Shown one piece after another: positions 8,376 through 16,345 of a stretch of 25,952 nt of DNA. Origin of the DNA: Thermodesulfobacteriaceae bacterium (lineage in GTDB: Bacteria; Desulfobacterota; Thermodesulfobacteria; Thermodesulfobacteriales; Thermodesulfobacteriaceae); the NCBI GenBank assembly GCA_015494725.1, contig WGAR01000187.1, forward strand, positions 1-25,952, written 5' to 3'. A program made the translations under genes and the position numbers. Numbering within the stretch: the first letter of the stretch is position 1; each line of letters begins with the position of its first letter. A model generated the notes under the pieces. It was not told the DNA's origin, did no database searches, and saw only the letters and a program-made list of their open reading frames with translations.

Positions 8376-9359
8376 TCATGGGGTCGGCCTATTATAACGG
8401 ATTTTTACCGTTAGGCCAGAAAACCTCCTTTGCACCCTCTCCACGGTCTCGGCCAGGCGCTCTCGCAGGACCCGGCTCCCGCTCACCTCCCGGGCCAGTT
8501 CCTCAAGAGCGCTACAGGCCTCCGGCAGATTTCCGCAGTAAAGCCATAGATCGTGTCCGGAAAGGAGGGCCAGCAGAAATCTTTCCGGAAGTTCGTATGA
8601 CGATAGGGCCCCCATGGCCAGATCATCGGTGAGCACGAGCCCGGAAAACCCCAATTCCTCACGCAGAACCTTCACCGCCTGAGGCGAAAAGGTCACCGGA
8701 TAATCCCCCCATTCCTGAACCAGAAGATGGGTGGTCATTATCAGGGGAAGCCCTTCTTTCAGGGCCTCCCGAAAGGGAAGCAAATCGGCCGCGGAGACCT
8801 CTTTCTTGCGGGGAAGCTCTCGATGGGGATCCCGTTCCACTCCGCCCAGTCCGGGAAAATGTTTGGCGCAGGGAAGGACCTCTTCCTCCAGGTGCCCCCG
8901 GATGAAGAGTCTGCCCAGTTCCCCCACTTTCTCGGGATTCTCCCCCAGGGTGCGCCCCCGCAGGAAATCCGGGGCCTCTTCCCCGGCCAGATCCAGAACC
9001 GGGGCCAGGTTCACCGAAAGGGACCATTGTTTTACCGTGCGGGCCAGCTCACGGGAAAAGGTCCGGATCTCTTCCGGACCTTTACGGGCCACGGTAAGGG
9101 GTTCGGGGAACTCCGGGGCCAGGGGAGGCCCTATGCGCTGCACCCTCCCTCCTTCCTGATCCACCATGAGGTAGCCCGGCTCACCGGGAAGGGTGCGCAG
9201 GACTCTCACAAGCTCCCGGCTGGCCTCTTCTTCCTGGAAATGGCGGCGAAAGAGGACAAAATGCCTTATCGCCAGATCCCGGATGAGTTCCCTTTCCTCC
9301 ACTTCGGGCACCGGAGCCCCGGGGGTGAGAACCGCAAGAGAAGCCAGTTTCCGGATCAC
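8376..9359 (-). CDS. nagZ: Beta-N-acetylhexosaminidase NagZ-type, glycoside hydrolase family 3
   Basis: NagZ-type GH3 enzymes remove N-acetylglucosamine from muropeptides in the cytoplasm during peptidoglycan recycling. The 327-residue product has no signal peptide and is close to the E. coli length. Visible GH3 features: MVDQEGGRVQRI (65-76), the KHFPGLG substrate loop (about 167-173) followed by ERDPHRELP carrying the Asp177/His179 dyad characteristic of NagZ, and LVLTDDLAMGAL (241-252) with the catalytic aspartate. The start is a GTG at 9359, overlapping the stop of the upstream gene by 4 bp (GTGA). The PpiD-like gene follows after 13 bp. With no signal peptide and this dyad, recycling is more likely than a secreted glucosidase. 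Confidence 0.9.
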   Translation of the reverse strand: MIRKLASLAVLTPGAPVPEVEERELIRDLAIRHFVLFRRHFQEEEASRELVRVLRTLPGEPGYLMVDQEGGRVQRIGPPLAPEFPEPLTVARKGPEEIRTFSRELARTVKQWSLSVNLAPVLDLAGEEAPDFLRGRTLGENPEKVGELGRLFIRGHLEEEVLPCAKHFPGLGGVERDPHRELPRKKEVSAADLLPFREALKEGLPLIMTTHLLVQEWGDYPVTFSPQAVKVLREELGFSGLVLTDDLAMGALSSYELPERFLLALLSGHDLWLYCGNLPEACSALEELAREVSGSRVLRERLAETVERVQRRFSGLTVKIRYNRPTP

Positions 9360-10207
9360 GCCTCAAACCCGTAACTCGCGTATATCCTCCGGGCCTCTTC
9401 GGAAAGGAGGAAGTCCCGAAACCGACGGGGGAGATCCTCCTCCACCCCGGCTCGCAGGGCCACCTGATACTCATTCCGCACCCTCTGTCCCGCCGGAAAC
9501 TCTACATAATCGAAAAGCGGCTCCGGAAAGAAACGGGGATCCTGATAATAACGGGCGAAGTGATAGTAGAGCGGGGCCACATCCGCCTCGCCGTGATAGA
9601 TCAGAGCCGGAATCTCGCGATGGTGGACCAGACGCCCGGTGATGGCCTCCCGTTCGATCCTTTCGCGCAGTCCCGGAACCGCGGAAAGGGCCTGAAGATA
9701 GGTCCGGTAGGACTGGGTCTCGGTTTCCGGATTGGAAATGGCCACCCGAATCTCCGGCCGCAGGAGATCCTCCGGCCCCCGGATCCCCAGCGGATTTCCC
9801 CGGGGCACCACCAATACCACCCCCCGATTGCGGGTGAAGGTGCGGGGTTCCTGAATCAGCCCTTTCTGGAGCAGCCGCTGCATAAATTCCGGCGGCCCCA
9901 TTACTACCTGGGGATCCAGGGAGAGGATCAGATTTCCCACCGCCAGCGGACGCCCCTCGATCAGGGGAAGGAAACGTCCCGGGGGAAGGGTAACGTAAAA
10001 GACTTCCACCCTGCGGCCCAGCCGGGCCGAGAACCTCTCCAGGAGCTCGGGAATGACCATGAATTGATTGCCCTCCATGACGATCCGCAGTTCGGCCCCA
10101 CAGGGATCCCCGTGAAGATCGTAAACGAGATTGGAACCGGGCAGATAGAGCTGATCCGGAACCCCCCGGCCCGCATCCAGAGGCCAGGGCAAGGTATAGG
10201 TCTTCAT
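9356..10207 (-). CDS. Periplasmic-binding-protein-like (type 2, ModA-like) protein without signal peptide
   Basis: The 283-residue product resembles type 2 solute-binding proteins of the molybdate/tungstate (ModA, PF13531) kind. It has the first-strand pattern LRIVMEGNQFMVIPELLERF (about 40-59), a second segment RGVVLVVPRGNPLGIRGPEDL (about 128-148), RVAISNPETETQSYRTYLQAL, GEADVAPLYYHF near the hinge, and a C-terminal FLLSEEARRIYASYGF typical of this family. There is no signal peptide or lipobox. About 35 extra residues precede the first strand. The ATG at 10207 overlaps the nifS stop (ATGA), so a missed upstream exported start is unlikely. No ABC permease or ATPase gene is nearby. It may be a cytoplasmic ligand-binding or sensory protein; the ligand is unknown. 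Confidence 0.7.
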   Translation of the reverse strand: MKTYTLPWPLDAGRGVPDQLYLPGSNLVYDLHGDPCGAELRIVMEGNQFMVIPELLERFSARLGRRVEVFYVTLPPGRFLPLIEGRPLAVGNLILSLDPQVVMGPPEFMQRLLQKGLIQEPRTFTRNRGVVLVVPRGNPLGIRGPEDLLRPEIRVAISNPETETQSYRTYLQALSAVPGLRERIEREAITGRLVHHREIPALIYHGEADVAPLYYHFARYYQDPRFFPEPLFDYVEFPAGQRVRNEYQVALRAGVEEDLPRRFRDFLLSEEARRIYASYGFEA

Positions 10208-11322
10208 CGTAGCACCCCCCTTAAAATCTCCAGGGCCCGATCCAGATCCTCCCGAACGGTAAGCCGCCCCAGGGAAAACCGGAGCGTGGCCCGGGCTATT
10301 TCCGGGGCCACCCCCATGGCCGAGAGCACATGCGAGATGGCCCCGGAACGATCGTGGCAGGCCGCCCCGGTGGAGGCGCAGAGATCCGGAGCCCGTTCCA
10401 GGATCTCCCGGCCCTCCCTTCCCGGAAAGGCCACACTCAGGGTATTGGGCAGGGTATAAGCCGGTTCTCCGTGCCGGACGGCCCGGGGAAAGATCTCCCG
10501 TATCCCCTCCCAGAAATACTCTCTCAGTTCCCTCTGCCGTTCGGCCTCCTCGGGAAGATCGGAGGCGGCTATCTCCGCAGCCCGCCCCAGGGCCGCCGCC
10601 AGGGGCACGGGCTCCGTTCCGGGCCGAAGCCCCCTCTCCTGCCCGCCTCCGAAAAAGAGCGGAACCAGAGGCAACCCTTTGCGTACATAGAGGGCTCCGA
10701 TCCCTTTAGGGGCATACATCTTGTGTCCGGCCACGGTAAGGAAATCGCAGTTTATCTCCTGCACCGAAACCGGAATCTTTCCCACCGCCTGCGCGGCATC
10801 GGTATGAAACCACACCCCGGCTTCCCGACAGATACGCCCTATTTCCGCCACCGGCTGAAGGACCCCGGTCTCGTTATTGGCCAGCATTACGGAAACCAGG
10901 AAGGTATCCGGTCGAAGCCTCCGCCGCACCTCCTCCGGATCCACCCGCCCCCGACCATCCACCGGCAGAAAATCCACCCTGAACCCGGCCTCAAGCAGCC
11001 TCAAGGCCGGCTCCAGCACCGAGGGATGTTCGATTCGGGAGACCAGAAGATGCCCCTTTTCCCGGGCCCGGGCTGCACCCAGCAGGACCAGATTGTTGGC
11101 CTCGGTCCCTCCGGAGACAAAGTAGATCTCCTCCGGAGCGGCCTCAAGAAGCGCGGCCAGGGAGGAACGAGCCCTCTCCAGCCACCGGCGGGCCCTCCTT
11201 CCCAGAAGATGCCCCGAACCGGGATTACCGAAGTCTTCCAGGGCACAAACCCGAAAAACCTCCACCACCTCGGGGAGGACCGGGGTGGTGGCATTATAAT
11301 CCAGATAGATCTCCCGAGACAT
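10204..11322 (-). CDS. Cysteine desulfurase, NifS/IscS family (group I)
   Basis: This PLP enzyme frees sulfur from cysteine as an enzyme persulfide for Fe-S clusters, thiolated tRNA or molybdenum cofactor. The 372-residue product shows YLDYNATTP (6-14), GGTEANNL (71-78), SRIEHPSVL (95-103), NNETG (149-153), TDAAQAVGK (174-182), the PLP lysine in AGHKMYAPKGIGALY (Lys201), and the active-site loop CASTGAACHDRS with Cys322, followed by SHVLSAMG. The loop places it in the IscS/NifS group rather than SufS. No IscU/NifU scaffold gene is adjacent. It heads the eight-gene minus-strand unit. No Shine-Dalgarno sequence precedes the ATG at 11322, and an extended -10 element lies only 10 bases upstream. 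Confidence 0.94.
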   Translation of the reverse strand: MSREIYLDYNATTPVLPEVVEVFRVCALEDFGNPGSGHLLGRRARRWLERARSSLAALLEAAPEEIYFVSGGTEANNLVLLGAARAREKGHLLVSRIEHPSVLEPALRLLEAGFRVDFLPVDGRGRVDPEEVRRRLRPDTFLVSVMLANNETGVLQPVAEIGRICREAGVWFHTDAAQAVGKIPVSVQEINCDFLTVAGHKMYAPKGIGALYVRKGLPLVPLFFGGGQERGLRPGTEPVPLAAALGRAAEIAASDLPEEAERQRELREYFWEGIREIFPRAVRHGEPAYTLPNTLSVAFPGREGREILERAPDLCASTGAACHDRSGAISHVLSAMGVAPEIARATLRFSLGRLTVREDLDRALEILRGVLR

Positions 11323-11332
11323 AGCCGATCTT

Positions 11333-11341
11333 ATTATAGCA
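11333..11341 (-). promoter_or_regulatory. Extended -10 promoter (TGCTATAAT) for the nifS-to-cobS unit
   Basis: The minus strand reads TGCTATAAT, a perfect -10 hexamer with the TGn extension. Only 10 bases separate the hexamer from the nifS ATG, so transcription should begin about 3-4 bases before it. I see no convincing -35 at 16-18 bp, as expected for an extended -10 promoter. This is a sequence match only. Confidence 0.6.
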
Positions 11342-11355
11342 CCTTCACCGGAGGT

Positions 11356-11384
11356 TTGACTTGCCGGGCCATTTTAAGTATCTT
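11356..11384 (+). promoter_or_regulatory. Candidate sigma70-type promoter for purA and the biotin-carboxylase genes
   Basis: TTGACT at 11356-11361 is followed after 17 bp by TATCTT at 11379-11384, five and four matches to consensus respectively. A start of transcription near 11391 would leave a leader of about 25 bases containing the GGAGG before the purA ATG at 11417. It diverges from the nifS promoter inside the same 94-bp gap. Confidence 0.5.
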
Positions 11385-11416
11385 GGCTTCTGGAATATGC
11401 AGCGAGGAGGAGAGGT

Positions 11417-12712
11417 ATGCCCTCAGTAGTGGTGGTAGGCACGCAGTGGGGAGACGAGGGAAAGGGAAAGATCGTGGATCTCTTAGCGGAGAGGGCCGAT
11501 TATATCGTGCGTTTCCAGGGGGGAAACAACGCCGGGCACACCCTGGTAATCAACGGACGCAAACACATCCTTCACCTCATCCCCTCGGGGATCTTTCACG
11601 AGGGCAAGACCTGTCTTATCGGAAACGGGGTGGTGGTGGACCCGGCGGTGCTCCTTTCCGAGATCGATCGGCTCCAGGAATCCGGTCTTCCCGTGCCTCC
11701 GGGAAAACTTTATCTGAGTGAGAAGGCCCATCTCATCATGCCCTATCACAAGGCCATCGATCTGGGCCGGGAATCCCTGCGCGGCAAGACCCGCATCGGG
11801 ACCACCGGGCGAGGCATCGGTCCCTGCTACGAGGACAAGATCGCCCGGCGGGGAATCCGGGTGAGTGATCTTCTGGATCCGGAACTTTTCGGCCAGAAAT
11901 TGAAAGAAATTCTGGAGGAGAAAAATTTTTATCTCCAGAAATATCTGGGGCGCGATCCCCTTTCCTACGAGGAGGTGTATGAAACCTATTTGCGTTATGG
12001 GGAACGTCTGGCCCCTTATGTAGTCAATATTTCCGAGATCCTGGCTCAGGCCCGGCGGGAGGGAAAAAACATCCTCTTTGAGGGGGCCCAGGGGACCCAG
12101 CTGGACATAGACCACGGGACCTATCCTTTTGTGACCTCCTCCAACACCGTGGCCGGGAACGCCTGTGCCGGAGCCGGGGTGGGGCCCACCTCTATCGACT
12201 ATGTGCTGGGGATCGCCAAGGCCTATACCACCCGCGTGGGGGAAGGCCCCTTTCCCACCGAACTCCGGGATGCCACCGGGGATCACCTGCGAGAGTGCGG
12301 AGGCGAATACGGTTCCACCACCGGGCGTCCGCGTCGCTGCGGCTGGCTGGACGGGGTTATCCTTCGGGAGGCGGTCCGGCTCAACGGTCTCTCCGGACTG
12401 GCCATCACCAAACTGGATGTGCTTTCGGGACTGACAGAGATACGCTTCTGCGAGGCCTATGAGCTGGAGGGACGAAGACTCTCCAGTCTGCCGGCCCGGG
12501 TTTCGGAGATCTACCGGGTTAAACCCCTTTATCGGAGCTTTCGCGGCTGGCAGGAAGACCTTACGAACTGCCGCAGTCTGGACGATCTCCCTACCGCCGC
12601 CCGGGAATACCTGCGTTTTATTGAGGACTTCACCGGGGTGCCGGTGATCATGGTCTCCACCGGTCCGTCCCGGGACCAGAACATCCTGATCCGGGACCCG
12701 TTTCGCGCCTAA
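11417..12712 (+). CDS. purA: Adenylosuccinate synthetase PurA
   Basis: PurA couples IMP and aspartate using GTP, the first committed step from IMP to AMP. The 431-residue product has the family length. It shows GTQWGDEGKGKIVD (8-21) with catalytic Asp13, NNAGHTLV with His41, GTTGRGIGPCYEDK, EGAQGTQLDIDHGTYPFVTSSN-type GTP/IMP site residues, STTGRPRRCGWLD, and a C-terminal STGPSRDQNI guanine-binding segment. GAGGAGGAGAGG precedes the ATG at 11417. The biotin carboxylase gene starts 7 bp after its stop, so purA appears to be the first gene of the carboxylase operon. No functional link between the two is obvious beyond shared growth control. Confidence 0.97.
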   Translation: MPSVVVVGTQWGDEGKGKIVDLLAERADYIVRFQGGNNAGHTLVINGRKHILHLIPSGIFHEGKTCLIGNGVVVDPAVLLSEIDRLQESGLPVPPGKLYLSEKAHLIMPYHKAIDLGRESLRGKTRIGTTGRGIGPCYEDKIARRGIRVSDLLDPELFGQKLKEILEEKNFYLQKYLGRDPLSYEEVYETYLRYGERLAPYVVNISEILAQARREGKNILFEGAQGTQLDIDHGTYPFVTSSNTVAGNACAGAGVGPTSIDYVLGIAKAYTTRVGEGPFPTELRDATGDHLRECGGEYGSTTGRPRRCGWLDGVILREAVRLNGLSGLAITKLDVLSGLTEIRFCEAYELEGRRLSSLPARVSEIYRVKPLYRSFRGWQEDLTNCRSLDDLPTAAREYLRFIEDFTGVPVIMVSTGPSRDQNILIRDPFRA

Positions 12713-12719
12713 AGCTTCC

Positions 12720-14111
12720 ATGAAAGAACGGCTGCTCATCGCCAATAGGGGAGAGATCGCCCTGCGGATCATGGAGGCCTGCGAAGAACTGGGCCTGGAT
12801 TACGTGGTCGTATATACCCGGGCCGATGAGGAGAGTCTCCATGTCCGACGGGCCCGCCGGAAGTTCCGGATAGCCGATTACCGGGACCCCAACGAAATCC
12901 TGGCCGTGGCCGATGAGGCCGGATGCACCGCCGTCCATCCGGGGTACGGATTTCTGGCCGAGGATTTTCGGTTCGCCCGGCGGGTGGTCAAAAGATCGAG
13001 ACCCCTTATCTTCGTGGGCCCCCGCTGGGAGGTCATCCGGGATCTGGGGAGCAAACTCAACGTTAAACGTCTGGCCCGGGAAATGGGGATACCGGTCATA
13101 CCCGGAACCACCGAACCCCTTTACAACGAAATAGAAGCCGAAGCCAAAGCCGAGGAACTCTTCCAGTGGCTGGTCGAGAACGGAGAACCCGAACCCCGCC
13201 TGCTCATCAAGGCCTCGGCCGGGGGCGGGGGGATGGGCATCGAGGAGGTGCGGGAACTGGACGAGGTCCGTCCCATCTTCCGGCGCGTACGGGCCTATGC
13301 CAAGCGACTCTTCGGCGACGAAGGAGTGGTGATCGAGGCCAAGCTCTCCTGTTTCCAGCATCTGGAGGTCCAGCTCCTGGGAAACCAGCACGGAGAACTG
13401 GTCCATTTCGGCACCCGCAACTGCACCATCCAGAGCCCCGGGCGTCAGAAACGGGTGGAACTGGCCCCGGGATTTGATCCCGCATATCTCACCTATGAAT
13501 TTTCGCCGGAAAGGGTCCTGGAAGAAATCGTCAATCATTCCCTGAAAATGGCCGAGGCCGTGGGATACGATAGCGTGGGGACCTGGGAATGGCTGGTTAC
13601 TCCCGAGGGCAGGGCCTATCTCATGGAGGTGAACACCCGCATCCAGGTGGAAAACGAGATCTCCGCCCGTATAAGTCGAATCCGCAAGCGGCCCGTAAAC
13701 CTCATCCGGGAGCAGATCCGGATGGCCCTGGGCGAAAAACTGGGGTACACTCAACGGGACATCACCTTTCAGGGAACAGCCATTGAACTCCGACTGGTGG
13801 CCGAGGATACCCGGAGAAACTTTCGTCCCCTCTCCGGAACCATCACCCGCTTTCAATATCCCCGGTATCCCTGGCTCACCGTGCGCACCCACGTGCCGCA
13901 GGATCGTCCCTATACCATTCCCACCGAATACGACCCCAATCTGGCCCTCCTCATCGTATGGGGAGAGAATACCCCCCAGGCCCTGGAAAGAGCCCGTCGG
14001 GCGCTGGAGGAGATGATCCTGGAAGGGCACACCTCCGGAGGAGGCCCTCTGCACTCCAACGTCTCTTATTTGTGGGAAAAATTGAAGGAAGTATATCGTT
14101 TTCCGGTATGA
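12720..14111 (+). CDS. Biotin carboxylase subunit of a biotin-dependent (acetyl-CoA-type) carboxylase
   Basis: This ATP-grasp subunit carboxylates the biotin on a carrier protein using ATP and bicarbonate. The 463-residue product runs: IANRGEIALRIMEA (7-20), HPGYGFLAED (73-82), an ATP-site lysine in LIKASAGGGGMG (Lys164), His214 in HLEVQLLG, Gln243-Lys244 corresponding to the biotin-site QK, EVNTRIQVEN (303-312) with the catalytic Asn and Arg, and GTAIELRLVAED with the biotin-binding Arg (about 358). It differs from ordinary AccC in three places: SPGRQKR (one extra residue) where QRRHQK is usual, ENE in place of EHP after the catalytic motif, and GGMGI instead of GGRGM. Catalytic residues remain. 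The next gene overlaps its stop (ATGA). Confidence 0.9.
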   Translation: MKERLLIANRGEIALRIMEACEELGLDYVVVYTRADEESLHVRRARRKFRIADYRDPNEILAVADEAGCTAVHPGYGFLAEDFRFARRVVKRSRPLIFVGPRWEVIRDLGSKLNVKRLAREMGIPVIPGTTEPLYNEIEAEAKAEELFQWLVENGEPEPRLLIKASAGGGGMGIEEVRELDEVRPIFRRVRAYAKRLFGDEGVVIEAKLSCFQHLEVQLLGNQHGELVHFGTRNCTIQSPGRQKRVELAPGFDPAYLTYEFSPERVLEEIVNHSLKMAEAVGYDSVGTWEWLVTPEGRAYLMEVNTRIQVENEISARISRIRKRPVNLIREQIRMALGEKLGYTQRDITFQGTAIELRLVAEDTRRNFRPLSGTITRFQYPRYPWLTVRTHVPQDRPYTIPTEYDPNLALLIVWGENTPQALERARRALEEMILEGHTSGGGPLHSNVSYLWEKLKEVYRFPV

Positions 14112-16339
14112 GTGAGATCTATCGAGAACTTACAGATCTGTGGGAAAGGGCGGTCTATCTCCGGGACATTAAGGGGGAAGACTGGGAAAACATCTCCGAG
14201 CTGGTGAAGGTCCTGGAGGATCTGCGGCGGGACTTTTACGAGCGTCCGTCCGCGGACCTGGAAAAGCGTCTTCCGGGCTTCCGGAGCCGCATCCTAGAGC
14301 TTGAGGATCTGGCTGCTCGCACCCTCACCCCTTACGAAGTGGTAAGGATCGTACGTCATCCGCAGCGTTTTACCCTTCTGGATATCCTGGAGAATGTCTA
14401 TGATCGTTACACCGAACTGGGGGGAGAGGGAGAAATCAATATCGACCCGGCGGTGGTGGTGGCCCGGGCCATGATCTCCCGAAGGGTCGGAGACAAGGTC
14501 TATCTGCATCAGGTCATGGTCATCGGGCACGAGAAGGGTCACGGAGAGGAATTCCGCGAGGGAGGGAGTGCCAAACCCTGGGGTAACGAGAAGGCCCTGC
14601 GTTACATGAAGATCGCCGAGACCGAGGGTATTCCCATTCATTTTTACATCTTCACCCCGGGGGCCTATCCCATCGAGGATTATCCCGGAGCGGCGCAACA
14701 GATCGCACGCAACCTTTACACCATGGCCAAACTCAAGGTCCCCATGGTGGCCTTTATCTCTGAGGGAGGTTCGGGAGGGGCCGAGGCCATCGGGCTTGCG
14801 GACATGCGGCTCATGGCCTCCAGGGGTTACTATTCAGTGATCAGTCCGGAGGGAGCCGCGGCCATCGAGGCCAAGCTCAAAAGCGGCCGCCCCCCGCGGG
14901 AGCTGGTGGAACGCTGCGCCCGCAATCTCCGGCTCACCGCCGAGGACAACCTCCGTCTGGGCACCATAGACCGTATCGTCCCCGAGCCCCCGCTGGGGGC
15001 CCGGCGGCGGGACTACGCCTTTTTCCGTCGTCTGCGCTACGAGATGATCCGGGCTACCGACGAGGTGGTCCTACAAACCCGCAGTCTGCGCACCTTTCGT
15101 AAATACGTGCTCTCGCGGCGCAACGGCTCCGAGGTGCCGGAGGACTTCGGCATCTATGTCAACTGGGAACTCTCCGAGGACGAAAAGGAGATCCTGCTGG
15201 AGAATCGCTCCCGAAAATACCGCGAAATGAGCCGCTGGGCCATCTGCGGAAGGGTATCCCGGCTCCAATCCTATCTGGAAAAGGGGCAGGATCTGGGAAC
15301 ACGCATGTTCCACGGATTGCGCCACGGTATCTTCCGGCAGAGTCAGAAGGCCCTGCGGCGCATGTTCGAGGAATTCACCCAGGAGGGATCGGCCTTTCTA
15401 AAACCGGTAACCGATCCAGTGAAAACGGTCTATAACCTGGTGGCCGGACGGAAAAAGAAAGTCCCTCGCATCGTTTCCCCCATCGAAAGGATCGAGGAAC
15501 CCGAGGACATTTATGTAAGTCCTCTGGCCCTGGAGGATCGCACGGTCACCTGTCCCAACGCCGAAACCCACGGCTGTCCGGACCTCTGGGTGCCGGATCT
15601 TTACGGGGAATTCTGCGGGGTATGCCCCAACTGCGGACACCACTTTCCCTTAGAGTATCAGTGGTATCTCAACAATATCTTCGACCGGGGAAGTATCCGG
15701 GAGTTCAACGAGGAGATTTCTTCGGGCAATCCGCTCAACTTTGAGGGTTATGCCGAAAAGCTGGCCGAAGCCCGTAAAAAGACCGGGCGCAACTCGGCCA
15801 TGCTCACCTTTGAGGCCAAGATCGGGGGAATATCCCTCATCGTGGCCATGTTGATAGCGGATTTCCGGCAGGGCACCGTGGGGGTGGCGGAGGGGGAAAA
15901 ATTCATCCGGGCCTGCGACCGGGCACGGGTTACCCGGCGACCTTTTCTGGCCCTGGTCCACACCACCGGAGGCATCCGCATCCACGAGGGAACCCTGGGG
16001 GTGGTGCAGATGCCCCGCTGTACCCTGGCTGCCAGAGAATACATCGATTCCGGCGGGCTCTATATCGTGGTCTATGACAATAATTCCTACGCCGGACCGG
16101 TGGCCAGTTTTCTGGGGTGTTCTCCCTATCAGTTCGCCCTGCGCTCCACCCGCCTGGGCTTTGCCGGTCCCCGGGTGATCCTGGAGACCACCGGTCAGCC
16201 GGTGCCTCCGGACTACCACAGTGCGGAAAACGCCCTGCGCAGGGGACATATTCAGGGAGTCTGGGATCGTCGGGAACTGCGCCTGAAACTCTACGAGGCC
16301 CTGCTTACCATGGGCGGACGTAACCTTTATTATCGGTAA
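14108..16339 (+). CDS. Fused carboxyltransferase (AccA-like alpha domain followed by AccD-like beta domain)
   Basis: This subunit moves the carboxyl group from biotin to an acyl-CoA, probably acetyl-CoA to give malonyl-CoA. The frame is open further upstream, but the ATG at 14108 overlaps the previous stop (ATGA) and gives a sensible 743-residue start. Residues 1-110 are helical, as in AccA. The alpha core spans about 118-290: VMVIGHEKG (137-144), ALRYMKIAE, FTPGAYP (182-188), EGGSGGAEA (219-227), YSVISPEGAA (242-251). A charged linker (about 290-475) follows. Then a Cys-rich zinc region (Cys482, 490, 503, 506, 509) and the beta core: HTTGGIRIHEGTL (618-630), YAGPVAS, LGFAGPRVILE (683-693), and LRLKLYEALL at the end. 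The alpha-beta order and long linker are unusual. The acyl-CoA substrate is inferred. Confidence 0.9.
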   Translation: MSEIYRELTDLWERAVYLRDIKGEDWENISELVKVLEDLRRDFYERPSADLEKRLPGFRSRILELEDLAARTLTPYEVVRIVRHPQRFTLLDILENVYDRYTELGGEGEINIDPAVVVARAMISRRVGDKVYLHQVMVIGHEKGHGEEFREGGSAKPWGNEKALRYMKIAETEGIPIHFYIFTPGAYPIEDYPGAAQQIARNLYTMAKLKVPMVAFISEGGSGGAEAIGLADMRLMASRGYYSVISPEGAAAIEAKLKSGRPPRELVERCARNLRLTAEDNLRLGTIDRIVPEPPLGARRRDYAFFRRLRYEMIRATDEVVLQTRSLRTFRKYVLSRRNGSEVPEDFGIYVNWELSEDEKEILLENRSRKYREMSRWAICGRVSRLQSYLEKGQDLGTRMFHGLRHGIFRQSQKALRRMFEEFTQEGSAFLKPVTDPVKTVYNLVAGRKKKVPRIVSPIERIEEPEDIYVSPLALEDRTVTCPNAETHGCPDLWVPDLYGEFCGVCPNCGHHFPLEYQWYLNNIFDRGSIREFNEEISSGNPLNFEGYAEKLAEARKKTGRNSAMLTFEAKIGGISLIVAMLIADFRQGTVGVAEGEKFIRACDRARVTRRPFLALVHTTGGIRIHEGTLGVVQMPRCTLAAREYIDSGGLYIVVYDNNSYAGPVASFLGCSPYQFALRSTRLGFAGPRVILETTGQPVPPDYHSAENALRRGHIQGVWDRRELRLKLYEALLTMGGRNLYYR

Positions 16340-16345
16340 GAAGCC

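Noticed and set aside
11483..14054. Long minus-strand frames opposite purA and the biotin carboxylase
   Set aside because: Gly/His/Pro-rich shadow translations; the plus-strand genes carry full family motifs.
13958..14107. 50-residue N-terminal extension of the fused carboxyltransferase
   Set aside because: It lies inside the biotin carboxylase gene in another frame; the ATG at 14108 overlaps the previous stop in the way seen at other junctions here.
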